NCBI GenBank assembly: GCA_963720645.1
Contig: CAVRFX010000020.1
Coordinates: 29,668 to 93,667 of the forward strand
DNA: 64,000 nucleotides
Reading direction: 5' to 3'
DNA from: RYN-230 sp963720645
GTDB lineage: Bacteria > Actinomycetota > Actinomycetes > Streptosporangiales > Streptosporangiaceae
In this document: piece by piece, positions 44,227 through 53,698 of the stretch
Numbering within the stretch: position 1 is the stretch's first letter
Layout: every line of letters starts with the position of its first letter
Position numbers and translations under genes: made by a program
Notes under the pieces: generated by a model
Told to the model about the DNA's origin: nothing
The model's database searches: none
Seen by the model: the letters and a program-made list of their open reading frames with translations, nothing else

Positions 44227-45017
44227 ACCAGGCAGGAAGGCTTCCGGTTAGATTGCTCATCGCGGGGGTCTGCACCTTCGCGCTGGCGGGCGGCGTGCTC
44301 ACCGGGCAGGCTCCTGCTCACGCGGCAGTGTGCGCGCCTTACCAGCACATCACCGTGAATGGGACAGACTGGATCAGGAGCCCCGACAACTTCGGCGGCG
44401 GCAACGCCTGCCTCAACCAGCCCAACGGCACGGTCAGCTTCACCGTCAAGTCGCAGACCGCACCCCCGCCGGCGCAGAACCGGGTAGCGGCCTACCCGCA
44501 CCTGGCCCGCGGCTGCGAGTTTCCCGACCCTAACGCTCTCGGGGACTGCACCAAAGGCTGGGCCGCGAAACCGGTCACCAAGATGACCGGCTCGACGATC
44601 ACCTGGACCACCAGCCACACCGGGGTGGCTAAGACCGCCAAGTACAACACCGGGGCTGACCTGTGGTTCTCCGCCACCCCCCAGTTCACGGCCCCGGTCA
44701 CCGAGGTCATGTTCTGGCAGAACGTCCAGGGCCTGAAACCCTCACCACGCGCCGTGAAGATCCGTAAGGACGGGCACAACTGGTGGTACTGGACCGAGTC
44801 CGCCGCCAGCGGCCCATTCACCTGGACCGAGGTCATCTTTATGCGCACCCGCAACATCACCAGCTGGAGCAAGATGCCCATCCAGCCGCTGCTCAACTAC
44901 GCCGTCCAGCACGCGGCCATGAACGCCGGCTCGTACTGGGAAGGCGCCGACCTTGGGTTCGAGCTGTGGAACGGCGGCGGTGGCCTCAGGACAACGTCCG
45001 GCTGGATCCACCCGTGA
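44223..45017 (+). CDS. Secreted GH12-like endoglucanase
   Basis: A 264-residue protein with a signal peptide (LLIAGVCTFALAGGVLTGQAPAHA cleaved near residue 34). The domain resembles family 12 glycoside hydrolases: CTKGWAAKPVTKMTGSTITW, ADLWFSATPQ, TEVMFWQN with Glu161, and GADLGFELWNGGGGL with Glu247. Those two glutamates correspond to the nucleophile and the acid/base of GH12 cellulases and xyloglucanases. Two cysteine pairs probably form disulfides. It would cut beta-1,4-glucans outside the cell. The ATG overlaps the preceding small ORF. Length and motif order are normal. Confidence 0.78.
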   Translation: MNQAGRLPVRLLIAGVCTFALAGGVLTGQAPAHAAVCAPYQHITVNGTDWIRSPDNFGGGNACLNQPNGTVSFTVKSQTAPPPAQNRVAAYPHLARGCEFPDPNALGDCTKGWAAKPVTKMTGSTITWTTSHTGVAKTAKYNTGADLWFSATPQFTAPVTEVMFWQNVQGLKPSPRAVKIRKDGHNWWYWTESAASGPFTWTEVIFMRTRNITSWSKMPIQPLLNYAVQHAAMNAGSYWEGADLGFELWNGGGGLRTTSGWIHP

Positions 45018-45205
45018 GCCCGGGAGCAGCGTGGCGTTCGGCCAGGACCCGCTGTGCCGGACTACACCAGCGCGGCCGGACCGGCGCTGCCCGGCGGCTT
45101 GTACCAAACTGAGCTGTACCCGCTGAGCTGTACCTGCTCAAGCCAGGCCAGGGCAGCGTTGGTCAATGACGGGCCAGGATCGTCCCGGGATGGCACCATG
45201 ATGTC

Positions 45206-47074
45206 GTGGGCCTGGAACAGGCAACCGGGCAGAGCCGGGTAGACGCGACAGCGTGGGCGGTCATCGAGAGTGCCGCCGACGCGATTGTCGCGTTCAGCAC
45301 CGACCGCACCGTCCTGCTGTGGAACCCGGCCGCCGAGCGGATGTTCGGCTGGCCCGCGAGCGAGGTGCTCGGCCTGGGGCCGCCAACCATTCCCGAGGAA
45401 CTCCAGTCCGAGCACAACGCGGTGCTGGAGCGGGTGCGCAGTGGCGGCCAGATCTCATTCGCGACCCGCCGGGCCTGCAAGGACGGCACCCTGATCGACC
45501 TGCGCATCGACATCAGCGCGCTGACCGGCCGCGACGGCGAGATGCTCGGCTGGGTGAACGTCTGCCACCGTGACGGCGATGATGACGCGGCCAAGTACCA
45601 GATCGCCCAGCGCGCCCGGGTGATCCGCCGGCTGGGCGACGTGGTGGCCGACATGAACGCCCAGCGTGACCTGGAAGCGGTGCTGGACCGGATCGCGGCC
45701 AGCCTGCGCGAGCTGACCACGGCGGACGCTGGCGGCTTCGTGCTGATCGAGGACGGCAAGCTGCGCCTGGTGAGCATGGATGGCCTGCCTTCCAGCCTGC
45801 GCGGCCGCAGCGCCGACCTGGAGACCAGCCTGGTCGGCCAGCTGATGCGGTCGGGCCAGACCGTGATGATGGCCACCGGGGAATCGGGTGACTTCGATGA
45901 CCTGATCTGGTCCGCGCTGCCTGGGCTGCACACGATCGCGCTCAGCCTGTCGCACGTGGGCGGCCGGCCATACGGCGCGCTCTACGCGCTGTACAGCGGG
46001 CGGGAGGTCGGGCACGTCGAGCTGGAACTGCTCGAGCTGATGGCCGGCCACGCCAGCGTCGCGCTGAGCAACGCGATGGCCTTTGAGGAAGTGGTGCGCC
46101 AGCGCGCCCATGAGCGGGCGGTCATCGACGCTAGCGCGGACGGTATCGCGGTGCTGGACACCGACGGCTTCATCCGGCAGTGGAACCCGGCCGCGCACGA
46201 GCTCACCGGGCTGTCCGCCGTGGAGGTCACCGGCCGGCCACCGCCGTTCCCGGTCCCGGAACCGGCCGACGGCAAGCTGACTCACAGGCTTCCCAACGGC
46301 CGGTGGCTGGACGTGCTCTGCAACGACCTGGACGGCCGGGACGAGCGCGTCATCGATTTCCGCGACGTCACCGCGGCCAAGGAACTGGAGGAGGCCAAGG
46401 ACCTGTTCCTGGCCACCACGAGCCACGAGCTTCGGACCCCCATCACCGTAGTGCAGGGCTTCGCGAGCACGCTGGCCAGCCGCTGGGACAAGCTGAGTGA
46501 TTCCGAGCGCCGCGCCGCGGTGCAGACCATTGCCGACCGGGCCGGCTCCCTGGGGCGGCTGGTGGAGCAGTTGCTGCTGGGCTCGCGGGCCGGCGCGGAC
46601 CAGCTCACCGTGACCAACGGGCCCTTCGACCTGGCCGCCCTGCTGCGCGGGACCGCGGTCGCGTTCCGCCCGCTGTCCGAGGCGCACACGCTGGCCGCGG
46701 ACATCCCGGACGGCCTGCCGTCCGCCTACGGCGACCCGATGGCCACCGACATCATCGTGGGCCAGCTGCTGGAGAACGCCTTCAAGTACTCTCCGGGCGG
46801 CGGCACGGTCACCGTGGCCGCCCGGCTCGCCGGAGACTGGATCGAGGTCACGGTGGAGGACGAGGGCATCGGCATCGCCCCCGGTGACCATGAGCGGATC
46901 TTCGAGCGGTTCGTCCAGGGTGAGACCGGCGACCGGCGCCGGTTCGGCGGCATCGGCCTGGGCCTGTACATCGTGCGCCAGCTGGCCCGGGCGCAGGGCG
47001 GCGAGGTCGCGGCCTCATCCCGCGAGGCCGGTGGGACCTGCATGCTGGTCCAGCTGCGTACCGCTGACCGCTGA
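45206..47074 (+). CDS. PAS-GAF-PAS sensor histidine kinase (cytoplasmic)
   Basis: A 622-residue kinase without membrane segments. Order: PAS (residues 15-120; VLLWNPAAERMFGWPASEVLG), GAF (about 150-295; VVADMNAQRDLEAVLDRIAAS), second PAS (about 305-390; RQWNPAAHELTGLSAVEV), HisKA with the phosphohistidine in FLATTSHELRTPITVVQGF, and HATPase with LLENAFKYSPGGG, VEDEGIGIAPGD and GGIGLGLYIV. It senses a soluble signal such as redox, gas or light. GTG at 45206 has no clear SD. No response regulator is next to it. It follows the GH12 gene by 190 bases. Confidence 0.9.
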   Translation: MGLEQATGQSRVDATAWAVIESAADAIVAFSTDRTVLLWNPAAERMFGWPASEVLGLGPPTIPEELQSEHNAVLERVRSGGQISFATRRACKDGTLIDLRIDISALTGRDGEMLGWVNVCHRDGDDDAAKYQIAQRARVIRRLGDVVADMNAQRDLEAVLDRIAASLRELTTADAGGFVLIEDGKLRLVSMDGLPSSLRGRSADLETSLVGQLMRSGQTVMMATGESGDFDDLIWSALPGLHTIALSLSHVGGRPYGALYALYSGREVGHVELELLELMAGHASVALSNAMAFEEVVRQRAHERAVIDASADGIAVLDTDGFIRQWNPAAHELTGLSAVEVTGRPPPFPVPEPADGKLTHRLPNGRWLDVLCNDLDGRDERVIDFRDVTAAKELEEAKDLFLATTSHELRTPITVVQGFASTLASRWDKLSDSERRAAVQTIADRAGSLGRLVEQLLLGSRAGADQLTVTNGPFDLAALLRGTAVAFRPLSEAHTLAADIPDGLPSAYGDPMATDIIVGQLLENAFKYSPGGGTVTVAARLAGDWIEVTVEDEGIGIAPGDHERIFERFVQGETGDRRRFGGIGLGLYIVRQLARAQGGEVAASSREAGGTCMLVQLRTADR

Positions 47075-47300
47075 CCGCGCCCCATCCGCACCGCTGGACC
47101 CGGCGTATCCCGCTGGCGCGCTGAACGCTCCGTATACCTCTGGCCAAGCCAACCGGGCGCATCCCGGAAAAGTGGTATGAATCTACGGTGCCTTCCCGGA
47201 GCAGACCGCGTGGACCGCGCGTTGCCTTAGCTCCCGGCTCCAATCCCGGCCTTCCCGGCCCCGTCCCGGGGCGTGTGCCCGCGTGCCCCCTGGAGGATCC

Positions 47301-48601
47301 ATGCCAGTAGTCGTGCTCCCGCGGTGGGCGGGAGTGCTCGCGGCCGCCGCGGGCCTGACCGTGACCGGGCTGGCCGCCGTGCCGGCCTGCCGCCTCGACC
47401 CGACACCGCGGCGTCGGGGCCATCGGCGGCGCCCCGGTTCGTGGGGGCGCGTCATGCGATCCACCTGGCCCGTGGCTTCTCGGAGGTCTGCCCGCAGCCC
47501 ACGACGCCCGGCGTGATGCAGTGCTCCATCGTGGTGCACTCCGCGGCGTCCTCGGCGCTGACGGCCAGCCGGCCCGCGTCCGGGACGCTGTCGCCAGAGC
47601 AGCTGCGCGCCGCGTACGGGCTGAGCCAGGCCGCCCAGGCGTCCAACAAGGGCACGATCGCGATCGTGGACGCCTACAACGACACGCACGCCACCGGCGA
47701 CCTGGCCAGGTACCGGAGCTACTACGGGCTCGGGGCCTGCAAGATGTCCACCAAGTGCCTGCGGGTGGTCAACCAGAAGGGGACAACGGCCTGGCTGCCC
47801 AAAGGCAGCTCCAGCTGGGCCGAGGAGGAGTCGCTCGACCTGGACATGGTCTCGGCAATCTGCCCTAAGTGCAAGATCATCCTGGTCGAGGCGAACAACA
47901 CGGGAATCGGCGCCCTGAGCGCCGCCGAGGACACCGCGGTCCGGCTGGGAGCCAAGTTCATCTCCAACAGCTGGGGCGGGTCCGAGTTCAACACCGAGGG
48001 CAACTACGACAGCCACTTCAACCACCCGGGCGTGGCGATCACGGTTGCTTCCGGCGACTCCGGGTGGGGGATCCAGTATCCGGCCGTCTCTCCGTACGTC
48101 ACGGCGGTCGGCGGGACCACGTTGTGGATGAAGGGCAGGACCCGGACCGAGGAGAAGGTCTGGAGTCAGGGAGCCAAGGACGGGACCGGCTCCGGATGCT
48201 CGCTCGTGGAGGCCCAGCCGTCCTGGCAGCAGTCGTACAGCAGCGGCTGCGCGAACCGGATCGATAACGACGTCGCGGCGGACGCCGACCCGCGGACCGG
48301 GCCAGCCGTCTACGACTCCTCCCCTCCGTCGGGTCAGGGCCTGCCGAAGGGCTGGCAGCAGCTCGGCGGGACCAGCGCCTCGAGCCCGATCATCGCGGCC
48401 GTCTACGCACTGGCCAACGCGGGCGGCGCGCCGCCCAAGGGATTCACGACCGGGTCCCTGTACCTGAACGCGACGGCGGGCCTGCGGGACATCAGGATCG
48501 GCTCGAACGGGAGCTGCGGGTCGTACCTGTGCATGGCCGGGTCCGGCTACGACGGCCCGACCGGGCTGGGCGTGCCCAGCGGGGTGAACGCCTTCAAGTA
48601 A
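47301..48601 (+). CDS. Secreted sedolisin-like (S53) protease, frameshift in the signal region
   Basis: The ATG at 47301, with GGAGG before it, opens a signal peptide (RWAGVLAAAAGLTVTGLAAVPA). A frame change near 47395 is then needed to continue as RPDTAASGPSAAPRFVGARH and the propeptide. The mature catalytic part includes TIAIVDAYNDTHAT, SWAEEESLDLDMVSA (Glu and Asp of the catalytic set), FISNSWGGSEF, VASGDSGWG (oxyanion Asp) and GGTSASSPIIAAV with the active-site serine. Sedolisins are acid-active serine-carboxyl proteases. The ending GLGVPSGVNAFK is usual for the family. A SSI-type inhibitor is encoded nearby. Confidence 0.85.
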
Positions 48602-48669
48602 CCGGGATCCCCGGACTGCCTGGCCGCTGGGACGGCTCCTGAGCGGGGCCTGCCCAGCCCGCGACCGGC

Positions 48670-49476
48670 CTAGCTGCCGGAGGGGTAGTTGGCGGTCGCG
48701 GCGGCCTCGCGGAACCGGGGCTGCCCGCCGGAGGCCACCAGGTACTCGTCGAGGATTCCGGGCACGTCGTCGCCCGCCTTCACGATCTGGCCCTTCTCCA
48801 GCCAGATGACCCGGTTGCAGGTCTCGGCGATCTCGGTCAGCTGGTGCGCGACCAGGAACACCGTGCCGGCCCGCTCGCGCAGCTCGTCGATGCGGGCATG
48901 GCTCTTGCGCTGGAACTCGGCGTCTCCGGTGGCCAGCGCCTCGTCCACGAGCAGGATGTCGTGGCTCTTGGCCGAGGCGATCGCGAACCGGAGCCGGGAG
49001 CCCATCCCGGTGGAGTAGGCCTTCATCGGCAGGTTGATGAAGTCACCGACCCCGGAGAACTCCACGATCCGGGGCTTGGCCTCCTTGGTCTCCTGCGTGG
49101 TCATGCCCATGGCCAGGCAGCCGAGCACCACGTTTCGCTCGCCGGTGAGGTCCTCGAGCAGCGCCGCGTTCACTCCCAGCAGGGCCCCGTGGCCGTCGGT
49201 GTAGACCGCGCCCTGCTCGGCGGGCAGCAGCCCGGCGATGGCGCGCAGCAGCGTTGACTTGCCCGAGCCGTTGCGGCCGATGACCCCGACCGCGTCCCCC
49301 CGGTAGGCCACGAAGGAGATCCCGCGGATCGCGTGCACCTCGCGGATGGACGGCCGCCGCTGGCGCTTGATCAGCCGGAGCAGGGCGGTCGCGCCCGTGC
49401 CCTTGTCGCGGCCCGCGCCGTACACCCGGTAGACGACGTGCAGGTCATCCACTACCACCATGGGGCGTTCAGCCAC
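48670..49476 (-). CDS. Polysaccharide/teichoic-acid ABC exporter, ATPase subunit
   Basis: A protein of about 268 residues. Walker A is GRNGSGKSTLL, Walker B ILLVDEALATGD, signature YSTGMGSRLRFA and H-loop FLVAHQ. The N-terminal extension before Walker A (VVVDDLHVVYRVYGAGRDKG) resembles TagH/Wzt/RfbE-type exporters, but no C-terminal carbohydrate-binding domain is present. GTG at 49476 overlaps the permease gene end by eight bases; GAGGTACGGCC precedes it. It likely exports an undecaprenyl-linked galactan or teichoic acid with its partner. Confidence 0.88.
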   Translation of the reverse strand: MAERPMVVVDDLHVVYRVYGAGRDKGTGATALLRLIKRQRRPSIREVHAIRGISFVAYRGDAVGVIGRNGSGKSTLLRAIAGLLPAEQGAVYTDGHGALLGVNAALLEDLTGERNVVLGCLAMGMTTQETKEAKPRIVEFSGVGDFINLPMKAYSTGMGSRLRFAIASAKSHDILLVDEALATGDAEFQRKSHARIDELRERAGTVFLVAHQLTEIAETCNRVIWLEKGQIVKAGDDVPGILDEYLVASGGQPRFREAAATANYPSGS

Positions 49477-50545
49477 GGCCGTACCTCGCCTCCGCGCGCC
49501 AGAAGAACACGAAGCCGACGACGACTGCCCCCACCGCCCAGCCCGCACCCCACAGCCACAGGGATGTCTGGCTCACGACCGGGTGGCAGTAGGCGCTGTT
49601 GAACACGTACGCCTTGTCGTTCAGGTGGGCGTAGTACTGCTGGCACATGAACCTGCTGTACGGCTTGGAGCCGGGCATGGCCTGGCGCTGCGTGGCGAGC
49701 AGCGCGTTGCGGATCAGCGAGATGTACACCGCCGCGGGGTTGATCTGCAGCAGGTAGGTGAGCTTGTGGTGTGCCCGCAGACTGCCCAGGGTCTGGATGC
49801 TGAACAGCACGCCCGAGACGTACAGCCAGGTCCGGACCAGGAACGGCAGCAACTGGCTGACGTCGTCGAAGCTGGCCCCCCAGCGGGCCAGGATGAAGCC
49901 GCCGCCCACGTTGAACAGCGATTGCAGGATCAGCGCAGGGATGATCAGCAGCCAGTACCAGGTCACTGGCTCACCGGTGATGAGCACGATGACGATGAGC
50001 ACGGCGAAGGACAGGACGAGTTGCTGCAGTTCGATCAGCACGTAGCCCAGCGGCAGGCAGGCCCGTGGAAAGTACAGTGCCCTGATCAGCGGGAGCGTGT
50101 CCCTGATCACCTGGGATGCGGTGATGAACGCCCGCTGCGTGAAGTTGAACACGAAAACGCCGGTGACCAGGAAGGAAATGTAGTTCGGGACGCCCCGGCT
50201 GGCGTGGAGCAGCAGACCGAAGATGACAAAGTACACGCCCGCGTTGAGCAGCGGTGTGAGCACTTGCCATAGCTGCCCCAGCCGCGCCTCGGTGTACATC
50301 GCGATGTTCCGCGCGGTGGCGAAGCCGCTGATGAAATAGCGCCGCTGCCAGAGCTCGGCCGCGTAGCCGCGCAGCGGTGGCCGCACCGCGGTCTGCTTGA
50401 GCCCGTGGCGGAGGGCCAGATCACGCAGTGGCTCGTCGGGCAGCAGCGTGTTCTGTGGCTCAGCGGTGGTGGTGGCCGCACCGTCGCCCCCCGCGACCGG
50501 CCCGCTCAGCCGGCCTGGCGCACTTACCCGGCCCTGTTTTGTCAC
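49469..50545 (-). CDS. Polysaccharide ABC exporter, permease subunit
   Basis: About 358 residues, starting at GTG 50545. After a cytoplasmic N-terminal segment comes an ABC-2-type membrane domain with six helices: VYFVIFGLLLHASRGV, YISFLVTGVFVFNFTQRA, LVLSFAVLIVIVLITGEPV, WLLIIPALILQSLFNVGGGF and WLWGAGWAVGAVVVGFVFF. It resembles TagG and mycobacterial galactan exporter Rv3783. It pairs with the ATPase. The gene is divergent from the MarR regulator and the shared intergenic region holds twin inverted repeats. Confidence 0.88.
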   Translation of the reverse strand: MTKQGRVSAPGRLSGPVAGGDGAATTTAEPQNTLLPDEPLRDLALRHGLKQTAVRPPLRGYAAELWQRRYFISGFATARNIAMYTEARLGQLWQVLTPLLNAGVYFVIFGLLLHASRGVPNYISFLVTGVFVFNFTQRAFITASQVIRDTLPLIRALYFPRACLPLGYVLIELQQLVLSFAVLIVIVLITGEPVTWYWLLIIPALILQSLFNVGGGFILARWGASFDDVSQLLPFLVRTWLYVSGVLFSIQTLGSLRAHHKLTYLLQINPAAVYISLIRNALLATQRQAMPGSKPYSRFMCQQYYAHLNDKAYVFNSAYCHPVVSQTSLWLWGAGWAVGAVVVGFVFFWRAEARYGRG

Positions 50546-50681
50546 GACCGTGAGCCTACGGCGCAATCGGGGTGCCGCGGGCCGGCTGGCGCCGATCCGG
50601 TAGCGGATGCGGGGGGCGCCGGGGCGTCCCGGGCGCCCGCACGGCCGTCCGGCCCGGCCGCCCGCACGCCACCCGACCCTG

Positions 50682-50742
50682 AGTTGTACGGGGCAACTAT
50701 CACGTTGGAAACGTACCATCCGGCCAGTTGTGCGGTACAACT
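50682..50742. promoter_or_regulatory. Twin inverted-repeat operators before the marR gene
   Basis: AGTTGTACGGGGCAACT (50682-50698) and AGTTGTGCGGTACAACT (50726-50742) share AGTTG-N7-CAACT and agree at 14 of 17 positions. They are 44 bp apart, four helical turns. They lie between the divergent exporter permease gene and the marR gene, whose start is six bases after the second repeat. They are very likely MarR binding sites. Confidence 0.75.
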
Positions 50743-50747
50743 GTTAC

Positions 50748-51266
50748 GTGAACTTGTCCGCTGATGACTCAGAGCTGGTGCGCCTGCTCGGCCAGCTGCT
50801 CCGCGTGGTGGGCCCGGAGGCTGCGGGCCCGGGCAACGGGGAAGCAGGGCCGCGCGAGGCGGACCGCCTGGAGGCTGGCCCGGCTGAGCCGCCCATCCCG
50901 GCCCTCTCGGCGTCCGAGGCCCGCGCGCTCATCGAACTGGTAGCCGCGCGCGGCATCGCCCAGGGTCAGCTCGGCACCCTGCTCGGGCTGGAGAAGAGCA
51001 CGGTGAGCCGGCTGGCGGCCGGCCTGGAGCGCAAGGGCTGGGTCCGGCGCGGCCGGGACGAGGCGAACCAGCGGTACATCCGGCTCTACCTGACCCCGGA
51101 AGGCAGCCGGGTCGCGGCGCGGGTGTGGAGCGCGTGGCAGACCCGGCAGGCCCGGATCCTCGCCGCACTCACCGCCGAGGAGCGGGCCGGGCTGGCCTCG
51201 GGCCTGCGCGGGCTGATCCGCGGCCTGGCCGCGGAAGGGCAGCTGGCCGACGTCCCGCGCGGCTGA
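50748..51266 (+). CDS. MarR-family winged-helix regulator
   Basis: A protein of about 172 residues. The winged helix reads LSASEARALIELVAARGIAQGQL, LGLEKSTVSRLAAGLERKGWVRRGRDE (recognition helix and wing), and YIRLYLTPEGSRV. The GTG at 50748 follows an operator-like repeat by only six bases, so its mRNA is probably leaderless. A longer frame exists but is not supported. It probably represses its own gene and perhaps the divergent exporter. Confidence 0.88.
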   Translation: MNLSADDSELVRLLGQLLRVVGPEAAGPGNGEAGPREADRLEAGPAEPPIPALSASEARALIELVAARGIAQGQLGTLLGLEKSTVSRLAAGLERKGWVRRGRDEANQRYIRLYLTPEGSRVAARVWSAWQTRQARILAALTAEERAGLASGLRGLIRGLAAEGQLADVPRG

Positions 51267-51271
51267 CCGGG

Positions 51272-53296
51272 TCAGCCGCGGGGCCGCGCGCGGGTCCCGG
51301 GCGAGGCCCGCGTCAGATCACGGGCCGGGGTCAGATCACGGGCCGGACGGTAGACCAGCACCCCGTCGGCCTCGTAGGCCAGCCGGAAGCCGGTCACCCG
51401 GAGCAGCCGCTGCAGGGGCTGCAGGGAGGAGTGCCCGGCGCCAGACCAGCACCCAGCCGATGTTCATCCGCCGCGCGCTGACCTTCGCCTCCTGGAACTG
51501 CGCGCTCGTGGTCCGGTGCGTGCCGCCCTGGGCGCTGAGCACGGCCGCGTAGAACGGGCTGTGCTCGATCCCGTTCAGCGTGCCGATCGGGATCCGCGAG
51601 ATGAGCGCGTCGGCCAGCGGGTGCCCGTCGGCTGTGGCCAGCACCATCGCTTCCGGTGCGAACCCGTCCCCGATCACGGGCATGCCGCCGCGGATGCCGA
51701 ACGGGACGTCCAGCACGATCGAGCTCGTGTGCTGGGCGGCGATCGGGCGGTCCAGCGCGGGCAGCGCGGTGGGCATGCTGCCGATGCCCGGGTTCCCGGA
51801 CCAGCCGGTCTCCAGCAAGGCCAGGACCAGGACCGGGATCACCGCCACCCCGGCGTGCCCGCGGATCCACTCCACGGCCGTCCCGGCCAGCAGCACCATG
51901 GGGATCAGCGCGAGTTCGGTGAACCGGTTGGCCTCCCGGAAAGTGGAAAGCCCGGGGATCCGCGTGAACCATGTGAAAGGCATGATCATCGACAGCCGGA
52001 CGCCGTGCACCATCGAGGCCAGCGGCACGTAGTAGTGACTGCCGACCCAGACCACCGAGCCCAGCGACAGGAGCACGCAGGCCAGCCAGAGCAGGGCGAG
52101 GGAGCGGGCATGCCGCCGCCGCCACGACACCACGATCCCGAACAGGGCCAGCGCGGTGAGCACGACCCCGAACGCGGCGATCACGATGCTGTAGGGACCG
52201 TGGTGGTAGTACTCGCTCACGGCCGTCAGACCGTAGTCGGCCACCCGGGGGACGGCGCGAACATCTCCTGCAGTGACGCCCCCGAGGCCACGTAGTTCAC
52301 ATCGAGCAGCCCGGCCCGTGACGCGGGCGTGCTGGTGGCCGAAGCCTGCTGGAGCATCACGATGAATTGCGGGCTGGCGACGAGCAGGCCCGTCAGCGCG
52401 GCCAGGGCGGCGGCCCGCAGCCGGGCCGCCGACAGGTGCAGGGCCAGCCATGGCACGAGGACCAGGCCCGCGACGATCGTCGCGAGCACCGCCGACTCCT
52501 GGTCGGTGAGGATGGCCGCCCCCATGACCACGCCCAGGATGATGGCCTGCCGCCGTCCGGCCCGGCGGCGCAGCCGGACCGCGGCCTCCAGCGCCATCGG
52601 CAGGAACAGCGCCCCGAGCGCCAGGTTCACCTCGTACCAGCTGCGCCAGGTGAGGATCGCGGACAGGCCGAAGAAGCCCCCGGCCGTGATCGCGCCGAGC
52701 TGGGTGCGCAGCCAGAGCCGGGCCGCCCGGTACATCACGTAACACAGCAGGCCGGGGCACAGGATCGAGAGCAGGTTGTAGCTGAGGCTCGGCCCGAAGG
52801 CCAGCGTGACCGGGGTCATCAGCAGGCCGGGCAGTGGCATCAGCGTGTGATAGCCCAGATCCGCGCCCACCGGCGCGGCGAGGTACCGGGTGGACCAGGG
52901 GCTGGACAGCTGGGACACCTGGCGGGCGACCCACCAGAAGTCCCAGACGTACCCGCCGGCGTCCCGGAGGGCCGGCAGCCGTCCGGCCAGGTAGGTGACC
53001 CGCGGCCAGGTGACGGCCAGCCCGGTGACCAGATAACCCGCCAGCAGGACCAGATGGGCTGCCAGCCGGTGTTCCGCGAGCCGGGTGAACCACGCCGGGG
53101 GCGTGCCGGAGCCAGCGTCCCGGCCTGGCGCCGCCACGGCTGGTGGCTGCTGCGGCAGTCCCGCTACCCCGGCCGGTCCTGCGGGAAGGGAACGCCCACC
53201 GGTTTCCCGGGCCCCGGGCGTGCGCCTGTCCGGCTGCAGGGTCCTGATCTGACCGGAGGCCGGCTGGTCCGGCGGGTCCCCGCCCGCGTGGGCCAT
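51272..53296 (-). CDS. Large multi-pass membrane protein (GT-C-like), two apparent frameshifts
   Basis: The ATG at 53296 opens a Pro/Gly-rich cytoplasmic tail and then a membrane domain: LAAHLVLLAGYLVTGLAVTWP, GRLPALRDAGGYVWDFWWVAR, YHTLMPLPGLLMTPVTLAFG, FFGLSAILTW. The frame changes near 52240 to YGLTAVSEYYHHGPYSIVI and later FTWFTRIPGLSTFREANRF, with an outer domain ending GFRLAYEADGVLVYRPARD; that last piece is in a third frame after a change near 51435. The layout resembles GT-C glycosyltransferases, though no catalytic DxD/ExD is certain. It is a paralogue of the next gene and likely acts on surface glycans. Confidence 0.72.
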
Positions 53297-53698
53297 CGTC
53301 ACCCCGTTCTTGTTGTCCGCCCCACTAGCCGTGCTGACGCATTGATTATGGAAGCATGCTGCCCGGCTAGAAGAGCAATTGTACTTACGAAGATAGAATA
53401 GATTTATTACGAAGCGAGAAAGTTCCGGCAAAGCGGATGGAATGAGCGAGTAATAGTTACTAAATGTCCCATGCGGACCGCGAAGAGAAGTAAAAGTCCG
53501 GAATAGGAGTAGCCCGCTGGCACGCCTTCAGGGCGCCCGGCCTGGGGCGGCTGCCCCCGCCCGGGGCGGCTGGGCCCGGCCTGGCGTCCAGGCCCAGGTC
53601 CGCCGCTACCTGGTGCGCAGCGGGTGCCCGCGACCAGCCGGGCCGCCGGGATCACAGACTCGGCCCGGCCCCGTTTCCCGGGCCAGCGTCTCTGGCGT
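53297..53698. other. AT-rich intergenic region between the two GT-C-like genes
   Basis: About 400 bases without a gene. The part 53330-53520 is distinctly richer in A/T than its surroundings (for example AGATAGAATAGATTTATTACG and GAGTAATAGTTACTAAATG shortened here) and contains the small palindrome AGTAATAGTTACT. The rest is GC-rich. It must hold the promoter of the GT-C gene ending at 51272 and may bind nucleoid proteins. I see no small ORF with a ribosome site. Confidence 0.5.

Noticed and set aside
45455..46891. Minus-strand 478-residue frame
   Set aside because: It is antisense to the PAS-GAF histidine kinase and has no recognisable motifs.
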